Shown here in pieces: positions 8,312-16,428 of a stretch of DNA of 64,000 bases. Positions within the stretch are counted from its first letter, which is position 1. Each line of letters opens with the position of its first letter. The position numbers and the translations under genes were made by a program. This DNA is from CADCUY01 sp964242735 (GTDB lineage Bacteria > Actinomycetota > Actinomycetes > Actinomycetales > Quadrisphaeraceae). Location of the stretch: contig CAXTAK010000011.1 of the NCBI GenBank assembly GCA_964242735.1, forward strand, positions 1-64,000. Direction: 5' to 3'. Under the pieces are notes generated by a model. The model did no database searches. It was not told where the DNA came from and was given only the letters and a program-made list of their open reading frames with translations.

Positions 8312-8641
8312 GTGACGGTTCTGCTGAACGACGCGCGGACACTGGTGCTGCTGGGCGTGGGGATCGTCGTTCTCGGCCTCGCCGCGTGGGCGCTGGTGCA
8401 GGCGGTGCGCTACCAGGCCCGGTCGTACGTGAGCGCGGGCAAGCAGACCAAGCCGCTGTGGGTGGCGCTGACCGCGGTGGGCACCGCGCTGGCCTTCGTG
8501 GCCACGTACAACCCGCTCCAGCTGCCCGGCATCCTCGGCGCGGGGGTCTCGATCTACTTCCTCGTCGCGGTGCGCCCGGCCCTCGAGGCCGTCCAGGGCG
8601 GCGGCCGCGGTCGCTCCGGGGGCTCTCCCAGCTCCTGGTAG
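8312..8641 (+). CDS. DUF2516 family membrane protein
   Basis: A 109-residue protein with three predicted membrane helices (about residues 8-30, 48-65 and 70-88) that matches the actinobacterial DUF2516 family: a lone helix, a basic loop with the GKQTKPLW block, then two helices and VAVRPAL near the end. The function is unknown. The GTG is set by the TACGAT box. The 3' end overlaps the convergent methyltransferase gene by 88 bases, so one of the two C-termini may be misplaced, although both stop codons are unambiguous. Confidence 0.75.
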   Translation: MTVLLNDARTLVLLGVGIVVLGLAAWALVQAVRYQARSYVSAGKQTKPLWVALTAVGTALAFVATYNPLQLPGILGAGVSIYFLVAVRPALEAVQGGGRGRSGGSPSSW

Positions 8642-9546
8642 GACCCGGAGCCCACCGCCGAGCCACCCGGCGCGCCCGGCGGTGGTGCGTGCGGGGTCAG
8701 CGGCACGGTGGTGCTCACCTCCCCCAGTCGCCACCGGCGGGGGCCGTCGAGCACGGTCCAGCCCTGCCGGCGCACCGCCGCGCACGTCGCCGACCAGCGC
8801 TGGCGCGGTCCGTAGGGGGCCAGCGCCGCGGTGCGCTCCCACGCCGCGTCGAGGGCTCCCAGCCAGGCGTGCACCCCCTCGCCGGGAACGTTGCGGTGGA
8901 TCAGGGACTTCGGGAGCCGCTCGGCGACGTCGCTGGGCCGCTGCAGGTCCGCCAGGCGCACCGACAGGGTCAGGGACACCGGGCGGGGCGCCCCGTCGAC
9001 GCCGGCCACCACGGCCAGCCACGCCGCCCGGCGCCCCAGCTCGTCGCACGTGGCGTCCACGAGCAGCCCACCCGGGGCCAGGCGGGCCACCACGTGGGCC
9101 CACGCCGCGCCCACCGACGCCTCGGGGTACTGGCGCAGCACGTTGGCCGCCCGCACCAGCACCGGTGCCCGCCCCGAGGAGCCCACGGGGCCGAGCTCGA
9201 AGCCCCCGAGCTCGAAGCGCACCGCGCGCTCGCCGCCCACCGCCTCGTCGCCACTGCCCTGCGACCCCGGCCACGCCCGCGCGGCGGCGACCCGGGCGGG
9301 GTCGATCTCCAGGCCCACGACCTCCACGTCGCGGCGCACCGCCCGCAGCGCCCGCGCCAGCTCTAGGGTGGTCACCGGGCTCGCGCCGTGCCCGAGGTCG
9401 ACGACGAGGGGGTCCGCCGCCGCGGCCAGCACGGCCGCCGCCGGGCCGGTGAGCCACCGGTCCAGGCGGCGCAGCCGGTTCGCGCCGGTGGTGCCGCGCG
9501 TGGGCGTCCCGACCGGCCGCACGGGCGGGCGGGCGGCTGGTGGCAC
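8554..9546 (-). CDS. Class I SAM-dependent methyltransferase
   Basis: A 330-residue Rossmann-fold methyltransferase. The glycine motif reads VVDLGHGASP (residues 48-57), followed by VVGLEIDPAR with the acidic residue that binds the ribose of SAM. The C-terminal 45 residues are proline/glycine-rich and lie over the end of the DUF2516 gene. The gene is divergent from mshA, an arrangement I recall from other actinomycetes, but the substrate is unknown. A GTG or ATG further in is possible because the first 20 residues are low in structure. Confidence 0.7.
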   Translation of the reverse strand: MPPAARPPVRPVGTPTRGTTGANRLRRLDRWLTGPAAAVLAAAADPLVVDLGHGASPVTTLELARALRAVRRDVEVVGLEIDPARVAAARAWPGSQGSGDEAVGGERAVRFELGGFELGPVGSSGRAPVLVRAANVLRQYPEASVGAAWAHVVARLAPGGLLVDATCDELGRRAAWLAVVAGVDGAPRPVSLTLSVRLADLQRPSDVAERLPKSLIHRNVPGEGVHAWLGALDAAWERTAALAPYGPRQRWSATCAAVRRQGWTVLDGPRRWRLGEVSTTVPLTPHAPPPGAPGGSAVGSGSYQELGEPPERPRPPPWTASRAGRTATRK

Positions 9547-9638
9547 CAGCGGGATGCTGCCAGGTGGTGGTGCCGACCCGAGCGGCGCCGGACGCCGTGG
9601 CGGTGTCGCCCGGACACCGGTGCCGTGCAGGCCTCGGC

Positions 9639-9644
9639 TACCGT
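9639..9644 (+). promoter_or_regulatory. Leaderless -10 box TACCGT
   Basis: TACCGT is followed after 6 bases by the GTG of mshA. It fixes the start of a frame that is open much further upstream. Confidence 0.6.
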
Positions 9645-9650
9645 GCCGGC

Positions 9651-10943
9651 GTGGCCGTGGTCCGCAGCCCTCCGCGGCGCGTCGCGATGATCAGCATGCA
9701 CACCTCCCCGCTGGAGCAGCCGGGCACCGGTGACGCCGGCGGCCTCAACGTCTACGTCGTCGAGCTGGCCCGCCAGCTCGCCGCGCGCGGCACCGAGGTC
9801 GAGGTCTTCACCCGCGCCACCTCCTCGGCCCTGCCGCCGACGGCCGACCTGGACGACGGGGTGCTGGTGCGCCACGTCGAGGCCGGGCCCTACGAGGGTC
9901 TGGTCAAGGAGGCCCTGCCCGGCCAGATGTGCGCCTTCGCCGCTGGGGTGATGCGCATCGAGGCGCGCCAGGACCCCGGCTGGTACGACCTCGTGCACTC
10001 CCACTACTGGCTCTCCGGACAGGTCGGCTGGCTGGCCTCCGACCGCTGGCACGTGCCGCTGGTGCACTCCGCGCACACCCTCGCGAAGGTCAAGAACGCC
10101 CACCTCGCCGTCGGTGACACCCCCGAGCCGACCGGTCGCGTGATCGGTGAGGAGCAGGTGGTGGCCGCCGCCGACGCTCTCGTCGCCAACACCGACGACG
10201 AGGCCGGTGACCTGCTGACCCGCTACGGCGCCGACCCGGCGCGCGTCCACGTCGCAGAACCGGGCGTGGACCTGGAGGTCTTCGCCCCGGGGGACGCCGC
10301 GGCGGCCCGCGCGCACCTCGGCCTGCACCGCGGAGCGGCGGTGCTGCTCTTCGCGGGTCGCGTCCAGCCGCTGAAGGGCGCCGACGTGCTGGTGGCGGCC
10401 GCGGCGGCCATGCTGCGCCGCGACCCCTCGCTGCGCGAGCGCCTCGTCGTCGCGGTCGTGGGCGGCCCCTCCGGCACCGGTCTGCAGCGACCCGGGGACC
10501 TCGCCGATCTCGCGCGCCGCCTGGGGCTGCTCGACGTGCCGGGCGTGCCCGACGTCGTGCGCTTCGCCCCGCCCGCGCCGCGCGCGGAGCTGGCGCGGTG
10601 GTTCCAGGCCGCCGACCTCGTCGCCGTCCCCTCCCACAGCGAGTCCTTCGGACTGGTCGCCCTGGAGGCCCAGGCCTGCGGAACCCCGGTGGTGGCCGCT
10701 CGCGTGGGCGGGTTGCGCACGGCGGTGGACGACGGGCGGTCGGGCGTGCTCGTCGACGGCCACGACCCGCAGCGGTGGGCGGAGGCCCTGCAGGGGCTCC
10801 TCGCCGACCCCGCGCGCCGCGTGCGCCTCGCCCGCGGTGCCCGTGCCCACGCGGAGGGCTTCGGGTGGGGGCGCACGGCCGACGCCGTCCTCGCGGCCTA
10901 CGCCGCGGCGGCCTCCCGCGCGGCGACCGCGCTCGCCTCCTGA
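9651..10943 (+). CDS. mshA: D-inositol-3-phosphate glycosyltransferase MshA
   Basis: A 430-residue GT-B glycosyltransferase (family GT4) that makes the first intermediate of mycothiol by moving GlcNAc from UDP-GlcNAc to inositol 3-phosphate. Typical MshA features are ISMHTSPLEQPGTGDAGGLN at the start, VHSHYWLSG, AHTLAKVKN and the EX7E-type donor-binding block HSESFGLVALEAQACG. The start is set by the TACCGT box. The mycothiol formaldehyde module at 20.1-21.9 kb is a downstream user of the thiol. The following gpm gene has its own box. Confidence 0.93.
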   Translation: MAVVRSPPRRVAMISMHTSPLEQPGTGDAGGLNVYVVELARQLAARGTEVEVFTRATSSALPPTADLDDGVLVRHVEAGPYEGLVKEALPGQMCAFAAGVMRIEARQDPGWYDLVHSHYWLSGQVGWLASDRWHVPLVHSAHTLAKVKNAHLAVGDTPEPTGRVIGEEQVVAAADALVANTDDEAGDLLTRYGADPARVHVAEPGVDLEVFAPGDAAAARAHLGLHRGAAVLLFAGRVQPLKGADVLVAAAAAMLRRDPSLRERLVVAVVGGPSGTGLQRPGDLADLARRLGLLDVPGVPDVVRFAPPAPRAELARWFQAADLVAVPSHSESFGLVALEAQACGTPVVAARVGGLRTAVDDGRSGVLVDGHDPQRWAEALQGLLADPARRVRLARGARAHAEGFGWGRTADAVLAAYAAAASRAATALAS

Positions 10944-10979
10944 CTGCCTCTAGCCCGGTCCGGCCCTCCGCCGGCTCGG

Positions 10980-10985
10980 TAGTGT
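10980..10985 (+). promoter_or_regulatory. Leaderless -10 box TAGTGT
   Basis: TAGTGT followed 6 bases later by the GTG of the phosphoglycerate mutase gene. Confidence 0.6.
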
Positions 10986-10991
10986 GCCGGC

Positions 10992-11735
10992 GTGACCGCC
11001 ACGCTCGTGCTGCTCCGCCACGGCCAGAGCACCTGGAACGCGCTGAACCTGTTCACCGGGTGGGTCGACGTGCCCCTGTCGGAGCTCGGTCGCGCGGAGG
11101 CCCAGCGCGGCGGGGAGCTCCTGGCCGGGGAGCGCCTCCTGCCCGACGTGGTGCACACCTCGCTGCTGCGGCGGGCGATCACCACCGCGCACCTGGCCCT
11201 CGACGTCGCGGACCGGCACTGGGTGCCGGTGCGGCGCAGCTGGCGCCTCAACGAGCGCCACTACGGCGCACTTCAGGGGAAGGACAAGCGGCAGACCCTC
11301 GCGGAGTACGGGGAGGCCCAGTTCATGACCTGGCGCCGCTCCTACGACGTCCCGCCGCCGCCGCTGGACCCGGGTGACGAGCACAGCCAGAGCGGTGACC
11401 CGCGCTACGCCGACCTCGGGCCCGACGCCCCGAGCACCGAGTGCCTCGCCGACGTCGTGGCGCGGATGCTCCCCCACTACCGGGACGCGGTGGTCCCGGA
11501 CCTGCTCGAGGGCCGGGTGGTGCTGATCGCCGCGCACGGCAACTCCCTGCGGGCCCTGGTCAAGCACCTCGACGGCATCTCCGACGCCGACATCGCCGCG
11601 CTGAACATCCCCACCGGCATCCCGCTGCTGTACGAGCTGGACGACGACCTGGCGCCCGTGGTGCCCGGGGGGCGCTACCTCGACGCCGAGGCCGCGGCGA
11701 CCGCTGCGGCGGCCGTGGCGAACCAGGGGCGCTGA
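10992..11735 (+). CDS. gpmA: 2,3-bisphosphoglycerate-dependent phosphoglycerate mutase
   Basis: A 247-residue dPGM that interconverts 3- and 2-phosphoglycerate in glycolysis. The phosphohistidine motif is LLRHGQSTWN at residue 6, the second histidine is in AAHGNSLRAL, and the substrate loop LNERHYGALQG is intact. The length and the PTGIPLLYEL block are typical. It lies between mshA and the phosphate-response genes, an order common in actinobacteria. It is convergent with phoU, 40 bases away. Confidence 0.93.
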   Translation: MTATLVLLRHGQSTWNALNLFTGWVDVPLSELGRAEAQRGGELLAGERLLPDVVHTSLLRRAITTAHLALDVADRHWVPVRRSWRLNERHYGALQGKDKRQTLAEYGEAQFMTWRRSYDVPPPPLDPGDEHSQSGDPRYADLGPDAPSTECLADVVARMLPHYRDAVVPDLLEGRVVLIAAHGNSLRALVKHLDGISDADIAALNIPTGIPLLYELDDDLAPVVPGGRYLDAEAAATAAAAVANQGR

Positions 11736-11775
11736 GGCGGCGCGACCCACGCGCGGGGCCTGGCCGGGCGACCTC

Positions 11776-12459
11776 TCAGACGACGGGCTCGAGCTCCGGG
11801 CCGGCGGAGTCCAGCCCCGGGGCGTACTCCCCGGTGACCAGGAAGTTCACCCGCCGCGCCACGGAGATCGCGTGGTCGCCGAACCGCTCGAAGTACCGGC
11901 TCGCGAGCGCCAGGTCGGCGGTGGTCTGCGCGCTGTTCGCCCAGTCCGGCGCCGAGAAGGCCAGGAAGACCTGGCGGTGCAGCTCGTCGAGGGCGTCGTC
12001 GTCGCGCTCCAGGACGCTGGCGAGCTCCAGGTCGCGCGTGGCGATGACCTCGCCGGCCTTCGCCGAGATGCCCGCCGCCCGCTCGCCCATCTCGGCGAAG
12101 GTCGAGCGCATCTGCTCGGGGACGACGTGGTGGGGGTAGCGCAGCCGCGTGAGGGCGGCGATGTGGCGGGCGAGGTCGCCCATGCGCTCGAGGCTGGAGC
12201 TCATCCGCAGCGCCGCCACGACGATGCGCAGGTCCGTGGCCACCGGCGACTGGCGGGCCAGGATCTGCACCGCGCGCTCGTCCAGGTCGCGCTGCACCTG
12301 GTCGATCTCGGCGTCCGCGGCCATCACCGACTCCGCGAGGCGGAGGTCGGCGTCCAGCAGGGCACGGGTGGCGCTGCGCATCGCGGCCGTCGCGAGGGTC
12401 GACATCAGCTGCAGCCGCTGGGCCAGCTGGTCGAGCTCGTGGTGGAAGACCTCGCGCAC
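11776..12459 (-). CDS. phoU: Phosphate-signalling regulator PhoU
   Basis: A 227-residue all-helical protein with two PhoU repeats. Each carries an E/D-x-x-x-D-rich metal-binding helix (MAADAEIDQVQ in the first, LASRYFERFGDHA in the second). PhoU dampens phosphate-sensor kinase activity and tunes the Pst transporter. It is divergent from senX3-regX3, and the shared intergenic region holds PHO-box-like repeats, so autoregulation with the two-component pair is likely. The GTG start has AGGAG 6 bases upstream. No pst genes are in the window. Confidence 0.9.
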   Translation of the reverse strand: MREVFHHELDQLAQRLQLMSTLATAAMRSATRALLDADLRLAESVMAADAEIDQVQRDLDERAVQILARQSPVATDLRIVVAALRMSSSLERMGDLARHIAALTRLRYPHHVVPEQMRSTFAEMGERAAGISAKAGEVIATRDLELASVLERDDDALDELHRQVFLAFSAPDWANSAQTTADLALASRYFERFGDHAISVARRVNFLVTGEYAPGLDSAGPELEPVV

Positions 12460-12571
12460 GCCGTGCTCCTGACTGTGGTGCCGGACCGACCCGCTCCACG
12501 GCGGGCCCCGACCAGGCTGGCACGCACCCCGACGGGTGTCGACCGCGCGTCACCCCACTGTCCGTGCCCGC

Positions 12572-12611
12572 GGTGAACGAGCGCCGCGCCCCCGGTGAAC
12601 ACGGGGGGAAC
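12572..12611. promoter_or_regulatory. PHO-box-like direct repeats
   Basis: Read on the minus strand, units of 11 bases run GTTCCCC, GTTCACC, a degenerate unit, GTTCACC (plus-strand GGTGAAC at 12572-12578 and 12594-12600, and GGGGAAC at 12605-12611). Eleven-base direct repeats headed by GTTCACC are the known PhoP/RegX3-type PHO box of actinobacteria. The array lies between divergent phoU and senX3, about 70 bases upstream of the senX3 -10 box. Confidence 0.65.
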
Positions 12612-12681
12612 GGGTGCCCGTCCGTGCGCTCGTCCGGGTGCACGGGGGCGGCCGGGGTCACGGCGGCGGCGCCTGCGGGCC

Positions 12682-12687
12682 TAGCGT
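12682..12687 (+). promoter_or_regulatory. Leaderless -10 box TAGCGT
   Basis: TAGCGT is followed 7 bases later by the GTG of senX3. Confidence 0.55.
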
Positions 12688-12694
12688 GGCGGGT

Positions 12695-14011
12695 GTGGAG
12701 CTCCCCGTCGTGCTCGCCGCGCTGCTCGGTGCGCTGCTGGGCGCCGCCCTGGGCGCTGTGCTGGCGCTCGCCCTCACCGGCCGGTCCCGCGGTGCCCGCC
12801 CGGCCGCCGGACCGCTGCGGGACGGCGGACCGGGACCCCTGCCCTCCGGTGCGGCCGACGTCCTCGCGGTGGTCGGTGGCCCCAGCGTGGTCCTCGACGC
12901 CGCCGACGAGGTGGTGCGCGCCTCGCCCGCGGCGCTGGCCGCGGGCCTGGTGCACGGCGCGAGCCTGGCCCACCCCCAGCTGCTGGCCCTGGCCCGCGCG
13001 GCCCGCGACGACGGGGGCACCCACCAGCGCCGCATGGCGCTGGCGCGGGGCCCGTTGACCGGCGTCGACCGCGTCGTCCTGGACGTGAGCGCAGCCCCCC
13101 TGGGCCCCGCGCACGTGCTGCTGCTGGCCACCGACCACACCGAGTCGGCGCGCCTGGAGGAGATGCGCCGCGACTTCGTCGTCAACGTCAGCCACGAGCT
13201 GAAGACCCCGGTGGGGGCGCTGAGCCTGCTGGCCGAGGCGGTGGAGGAGGCCGCCGAGGACCCGGTGGCCGTGCACCGCTTCGCCGCCCGGATGGGTGTG
13301 GAGACCCGGCGGCTGACGCAGCTGGTCCGCGACATCGTCGACCTCTCGCAGCTCCAGGGCCGCGACGTGGTGGCCGACCCCGCCCGGGTCGACCTCGCGG
13401 CCTGCGTGGAGGAGGCGGTCGACCGCTGCCGGCTCACCGCCGCCGCCCGGGGGGTCGCGGTCGACGTGGTCACCGCCGGCGCCGCCGGCGCCGGTGTGCT
13501 GGACGCCGGGGTGTACGGCGACGGCGAGCAGCTGACGACGGCCGTGGCGAACCTCGTCGACAACGCGGTGCGCTACTCCGAGCCCGGCACCCGCGTGGCC
13601 GTCGGCGTGGGCCGCCGCGACTCCCTCGTGGAGGTCACCGTCAAGGACCAGGGCATCGGCATCCCGCCCGCGGAGCAGCAGCGGGTCTTCGAGCGCTTCT
13701 ACCGCGTCGACCCGGCCCGCTCGCGGGCCACGGGCGGCACGGGGCTGGGGCTGAGCATCGTCAAGCACGTGATGGCCCGCCACGGCGGCGACGTCCACCT
13801 GTGGAGCCAGGTGGGCCAGGGGTCGACGTTCACCCTGCGCCTGCCCGACCGGGCCGCCGGCCCGGCGCCCGCCGGCCCAGCTCCGGGCGGCTCAGCTCCG
13901 GGCGGCGCGACCCCCGCCACCCCGGCGGCGGGCGGCTCGGCCGGGCCGGAGCGACCCGCACCACCCGGTGCACGGACACGAGCCCGCGAGGGCGTGGAGG
14001 CAGCGCGATGA
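12695..14011 (+). CDS. senX3: Phosphate-responsive sensor histidine kinase SenX3
   Basis: A 438-residue membrane kinase: one N-terminal helix (residues 4-28), a PAS-like segment, then the kinase core. The H box is NVSHELKTPVGALSL, the N box NLVDNAVRYSEP, and the G1/F/G2 boxes are DQGIGIP, VFERFYRVD and GGTGLGLSIVKHVMARHGG. A 45-residue Pro/Gly/Ala-rich tail follows the catalytic domain. With RegX3 it senses phosphate starvation together with PhoU. The start follows the TAGCGT box; an upstream extension is basic and implausible. The stop overlaps regX3 (ATGA). Confidence 0.9.
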   Translation: MELPVVLAALLGALLGAALGAVLALALTGRSRGARPAAGPLRDGGPGPLPSGAADVLAVVGGPSVVLDAADEVVRASPAALAAGLVHGASLAHPQLLALARAARDDGGTHQRRMALARGPLTGVDRVVLDVSAAPLGPAHVLLLATDHTESARLEEMRRDFVVNVSHELKTPVGALSLLAEAVEEAAEDPVAVHRFAARMGVETRRLTQLVRDIVDLSQLQGRDVVADPARVDLAACVEEAVDRCRLTAAARGVAVDVVTAGAAGAGVLDAGVYGDGEQLTTAVANLVDNAVRYSEPGTRVAVGVGRRDSLVEVTVKDQGIGIPPAEQQRVFERFYRVDPARSRATGGTGLGLSIVKHVMARHGGDVHLWSQVGQGSTFTLRLPDRAAGPAPAGPAPGGSAPGGATPATPAAGGSAGPERPAPPGARTRAREGVEAAR

Positions 14012-14691
14012 CGAGGATCCTGGTGGTCGAGGACGAGGAGTCGATCAGCGACCCGCTGTCCTACCTGCTCGAGCGCGAGGGCTACGAGGTCGAGGTGGCC
14101 GGTGACGGCCGGGCCGGTCTGGCGGCCTTCGACCGCTCGGGGGCCGACCTGGTGCTCCTGGACCTCATGCTGCCCGGGGTGCCCGGCACCGACGTGTGCC
14201 GGGCGCTGCGCACCCGCAGCAGCGTGCCGGTGATCATGCTGACCGCGAAGGACAGCGAGGTCGACAAGGTGGTCGGCCTCGAGCTCGGCGCCGACGACTA
14301 CGTCACCAAGCCCTACTCCTCGCGCGAGCTCCTCGCCCGGGTGCGCGCGGTCCTGCGCCGCGGCGGCGACCCGGAGGTCGACGACATCGGCGTGGTGGAG
14401 GTGGGTCCGGTGCGCATGGACGTCGAGCGTCACACCGTCAGCGTGCGCGGGGCACTGGTGCGCCTGCCGCTGAAGGAGTTCGAGCTGCTGGAGCTGCTGA
14501 TGCGCAACGCCGGTCGGGTGCTCACCCGCGGTCAGCTGATCGACCGCATCTGGGGCAGCGACTACATCGGCGACACCAAGACGCTGGACGTGCACGTCAA
14601 GAGACTGCGCGCGAAGGTCGAGGAGGATCCCTCGGACCCCCGCGTGCTGGTGACGGTGCGGGGGCTGGGCTACAAGCTCGACGTGGGCTGA
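14008..14691 (+). CDS. regX3: OmpR-family response regulator RegX3
   Basis: A 227-residue response regulator. The receiver domain has the acidic pair EDEE, the phospho-aspartate in VLLDLMLPG (residue 52), the conserved T in MLTAKD and K in VTKPY. The C-terminal winged helix carries KEFELLELLM and the recognition helix with DVHVKRLRAKVE. It activates genes for phosphate uptake in relatives. Translation is coupled to senX3 by a 4-base overlap. Confidence 0.93.
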   Translation: MTRILVVEDEESISDPLSYLLEREGYEVEVAGDGRAGLAAFDRSGADLVLLDLMLPGVPGTDVCRALRTRSSVPVIMLTAKDSEVDKVVGLELGADDYVTKPYSSRELLARVRAVLRRGGDPEVDDIGVVEVGPVRMDVERHTVSVRGALVRLPLKEFELLELLMRNAGRVLTRGQLIDRIWGSDYIGDTKTLDVHVKRLRAKVEEDPSDPRVLVTVRGLGYKLDVG

Positions 14692-14721
14692 CGGCCGCCC
14701 GGCCAGCCGTCGACCCGGCCG

Positions 14722-15072
14722 TCAGGGGTGGGTGGCGCGCTCGTGGGCCGGCAGCAGCTCGGCGTCGATGATGCAGGTCGACCCCGCCAGGTGCGTGTGC
14801 ACCCGCTCGGTGTGCTCGTGCACCCGGGCCAGGGTGCGGGCGTCGCCCACGTCGATGGCGGCGTGGACGTGCCCGCCCCCCTCGGCGATGCCGGGGAGCG
14901 CGACCACGGCGTCGACGATGCCGGCGCCGGCGCCGTCGGGCATCCCCGGACGCGGGCGCAGGTCGGCGCGCACGAGCACGCCGTCGGACCCCCGGTGGAC
15001 CTGGACGTCGGCGTCCGCGAGCAGGTCGTGGGCGTCGGACGACAGGTCGTCACGGTCGCGGCTGTGCGGCAC
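14722..15072 (-). CDS. Hypothetical protein, Asp/His-rich
   Basis: Unrecognised 116-residue soluble protein. It shows alternating acidic and hydrophobic residues and a His-rich second half (HVHAAIDVG, HEHTERVHTHLAG), with no signal peptide or membrane helix. I place the start at the GTG at 15072 because CACACT precedes it by 6 bases, the same arrangement as before doxX at 55.5 kb; an ATG at 15117 is the alternative. It is convergent with regX3. The codon pattern supports coding, but I cannot name a family. Confidence 0.5.
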   Translation of the reverse strand: MPHSRDRDDLSSDAHDLLADADVQVHRGSDGVLVRADLRPRPGMPDGAGAGIVDAVVALPGIAEGGGHVHAAIDVGDARTLARVHEHTERVHTHLAGSTCIIDAELLPAHERATHP

Positions 15073-15150
15073 CCGCACAGTGTGGGCCCTGCGAGGGCGC
15101 CTGCGCCATGACGACACAGCGCGATCCGCACTCCGCGGAGCCCGGTCTCC

Positions 15151-15771
15151 TCAGCCCTCGGGGTCGGGCGCGGCCGTGGGGCTGGCCGTCTCGTCGTCCT
15201 GCGGCCCCTCGGGCCCGGCAGCTCCACCGGCGCCCGCCTCTCCGCCGCCCGCCTCGTCCTCGGTGCCGGTCGCGCCGCCCGCGGCCTCGGGGGACTCCTC
15301 TGAGGGCAGGTAGGCCTGGTACTGCTCGAGGGTGCCGTCCAGGACGGGCACCTGGACCTCGACGCTGTTGCCGCCCTCGACAGCGAGGGTCATCGGGAGC
15401 AGGAAGCCCGGAGCGGCGTCGACGGAGTCGATGATGATGTCGACGGCCTCCTGGTCCTCGGGCTCGCCCACGACCAGGGTGTCCTGCGGCGGGGCGGAGA
15501 CGACCTCGTCCAGGCCCTCACCGGTGAAGCTCAGGCGCACCTCCTCCGGGGTGTCGTTGGCCACCCGCGCCACGAGACGCCCCGGCTCGCCCTCGTCCGC
15601 GGTCACCACCATCAGCGCCGAGACGACGATGCCGCTCCCGAGCTCCTTCACGTCCTCCCCGTCACCGGGCGCGTAGCTCGCCTGCGTGGTCTGGGGGTTG
15701 GTGAACGTGCACCCGGAGAGCACCAGCGCCGCGCACGCGGTCGCTGCGGCACGGGCGAGGGATGCGGGCAC
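15151..15771 (-). CDS. LpqE-like lipoprotein
   Basis: A 206-residue exported lipoprotein: signal peptide with lipobox LSGC (cysteine at residue 21), a beta-rich central domain (residues 45-150), and an acidic Gly/Pro/Glu tail of 50 residues. In mycobacteria the lipoprotein LpqE lies divergent from carD in the same carD-ispD-ispF-cysS neighbourhood; position and architecture match here. The function is unknown. The start is fixed by TAGCAT 6 bases before the GTG. Confidence 0.7.
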   Translation of the reverse strand: MPASLARAAATACAALVLSGCTFTNPQTTQASYAPGDGEDVKELGSGIVVSALMVVTADEGEPGRLVARVANDTPEEVRLSFTGEGLDEVVSAPPQDTLVVGEPEDQEAVDIIIDSVDAAPGFLLPMTLAVEGGNSVEVQVPVLDGTLEQYQAYLPSEESPEAAGGATGTEDEAGGGEAGAGGAAGPEGPQDDETASPTAAPDPEG

Positions 15772-15777
15772 GGCGTG

Positions 15778-15783
15778 ATGCTA
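15778..15783 (-). promoter_or_regulatory. Leaderless -10 box TAGCAT
   Basis: On the minus strand TAGCAT ends 6 bases before the GTG of the lipoprotein gene. Confidence 0.6.
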
Positions 15784-15887
15784 GCGGGAGAGCCCCGGCG
15801 CGCTCCGAGGCTGGGCCCGCGCGTCGCCACGGGCCTCTGACCTGCGCAAACGCTGACGGCGCACGAAGGGGTGCCTCCTGAGCGTGG

Positions 15888-15893
15888 TATCGT
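15888..15893 (+). promoter_or_regulatory. Probable carD -10 box TATCGT
   Basis: TATCGT lies 26 bases before the carD ATG and is followed by the ribosome-binding site GAAAGGGG. Unlike many genes here, carD therefore has a normal leader. Confidence 0.5.
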
Positions 15894-15919
15894 CGTCGCG
15901 GCGAAAGGGGAACGCGCTG

Positions 15920-16402
15920 ATGGCGTTCAAGGTCGGAGAAACAGTCGTCTACCCCCATCACGGGGCTGCGCTGATCGAAGAGATCAAGAACCGCAGGATC
16001 CGTGGCGAGGAGAAGATGTACCTGACGCTGAAGGTGGCTCAGGGTGATCTGACGATCGAGGTGCCGGCCGAGAACTGCGACCTCGTCGGGGTCCGCGACG
16101 TCGTGGACAAGGCGGGCGTGGACCGCGTCTTCGGGGTGCTGCGCCAGCCCTACACCGAGGAGCCGACGAACTGGTCGCGCCGCTACAAGGCGAACCTCGA
16201 GAAGCTGGCCTCGGGCGACGTCATCAAGGTGGCCGAGGTCGTGCGCGACCTGTACCGCCGCGACCAGGACCGGGGACTCTCCGCCGGCGAGAAGCGCATG
16301 CTCTCCAAGGCCCGTCAGATCCTCGTCTCCGAGCTGGCGCTCGCCGAGAAGACCGAGGAGTCGCGCGCGGAGGCGCTGCTCGACGAGGTGCTGGCGAGCT
16401 GA
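15920..16402 (+). CDS. carD: RNA polymerase-binding transcription factor CarD
   Basis: A 160-residue CarD/CdnL protein that binds the beta subunit of RNA polymerase and stabilises open complexes, notably at rRNA promoters. The N-terminal RNAP-interaction domain starts MAFKVGETVVYPHHGAA, and the C-terminal helical domain contains the DNA-contacting NWSRRYKANLEKL with its conserved tryptophan. The length is standard. The purine-rich ribosome-binding site and the order carD-ispD-ispF-(...)-cysS-rlmB match other actinobacteria. Confidence 0.95.
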   Translation: MAFKVGETVVYPHHGAALIEEIKNRRIRGEEKMYLTLKVAQGDLTIEVPAENCDLVGVRDVVDKAGVDRVFGVLRQPYTEEPTNWSRRYKANLEKLASGDVIKVAEVVRDLYRRDQDRGLSAGEKRMLSKARQILVSELALAEKTEESRAEALLDEVLAS

Positions 16403-16428
16403 CCGCCTCGGGCGGGCGCACCGCCTGC

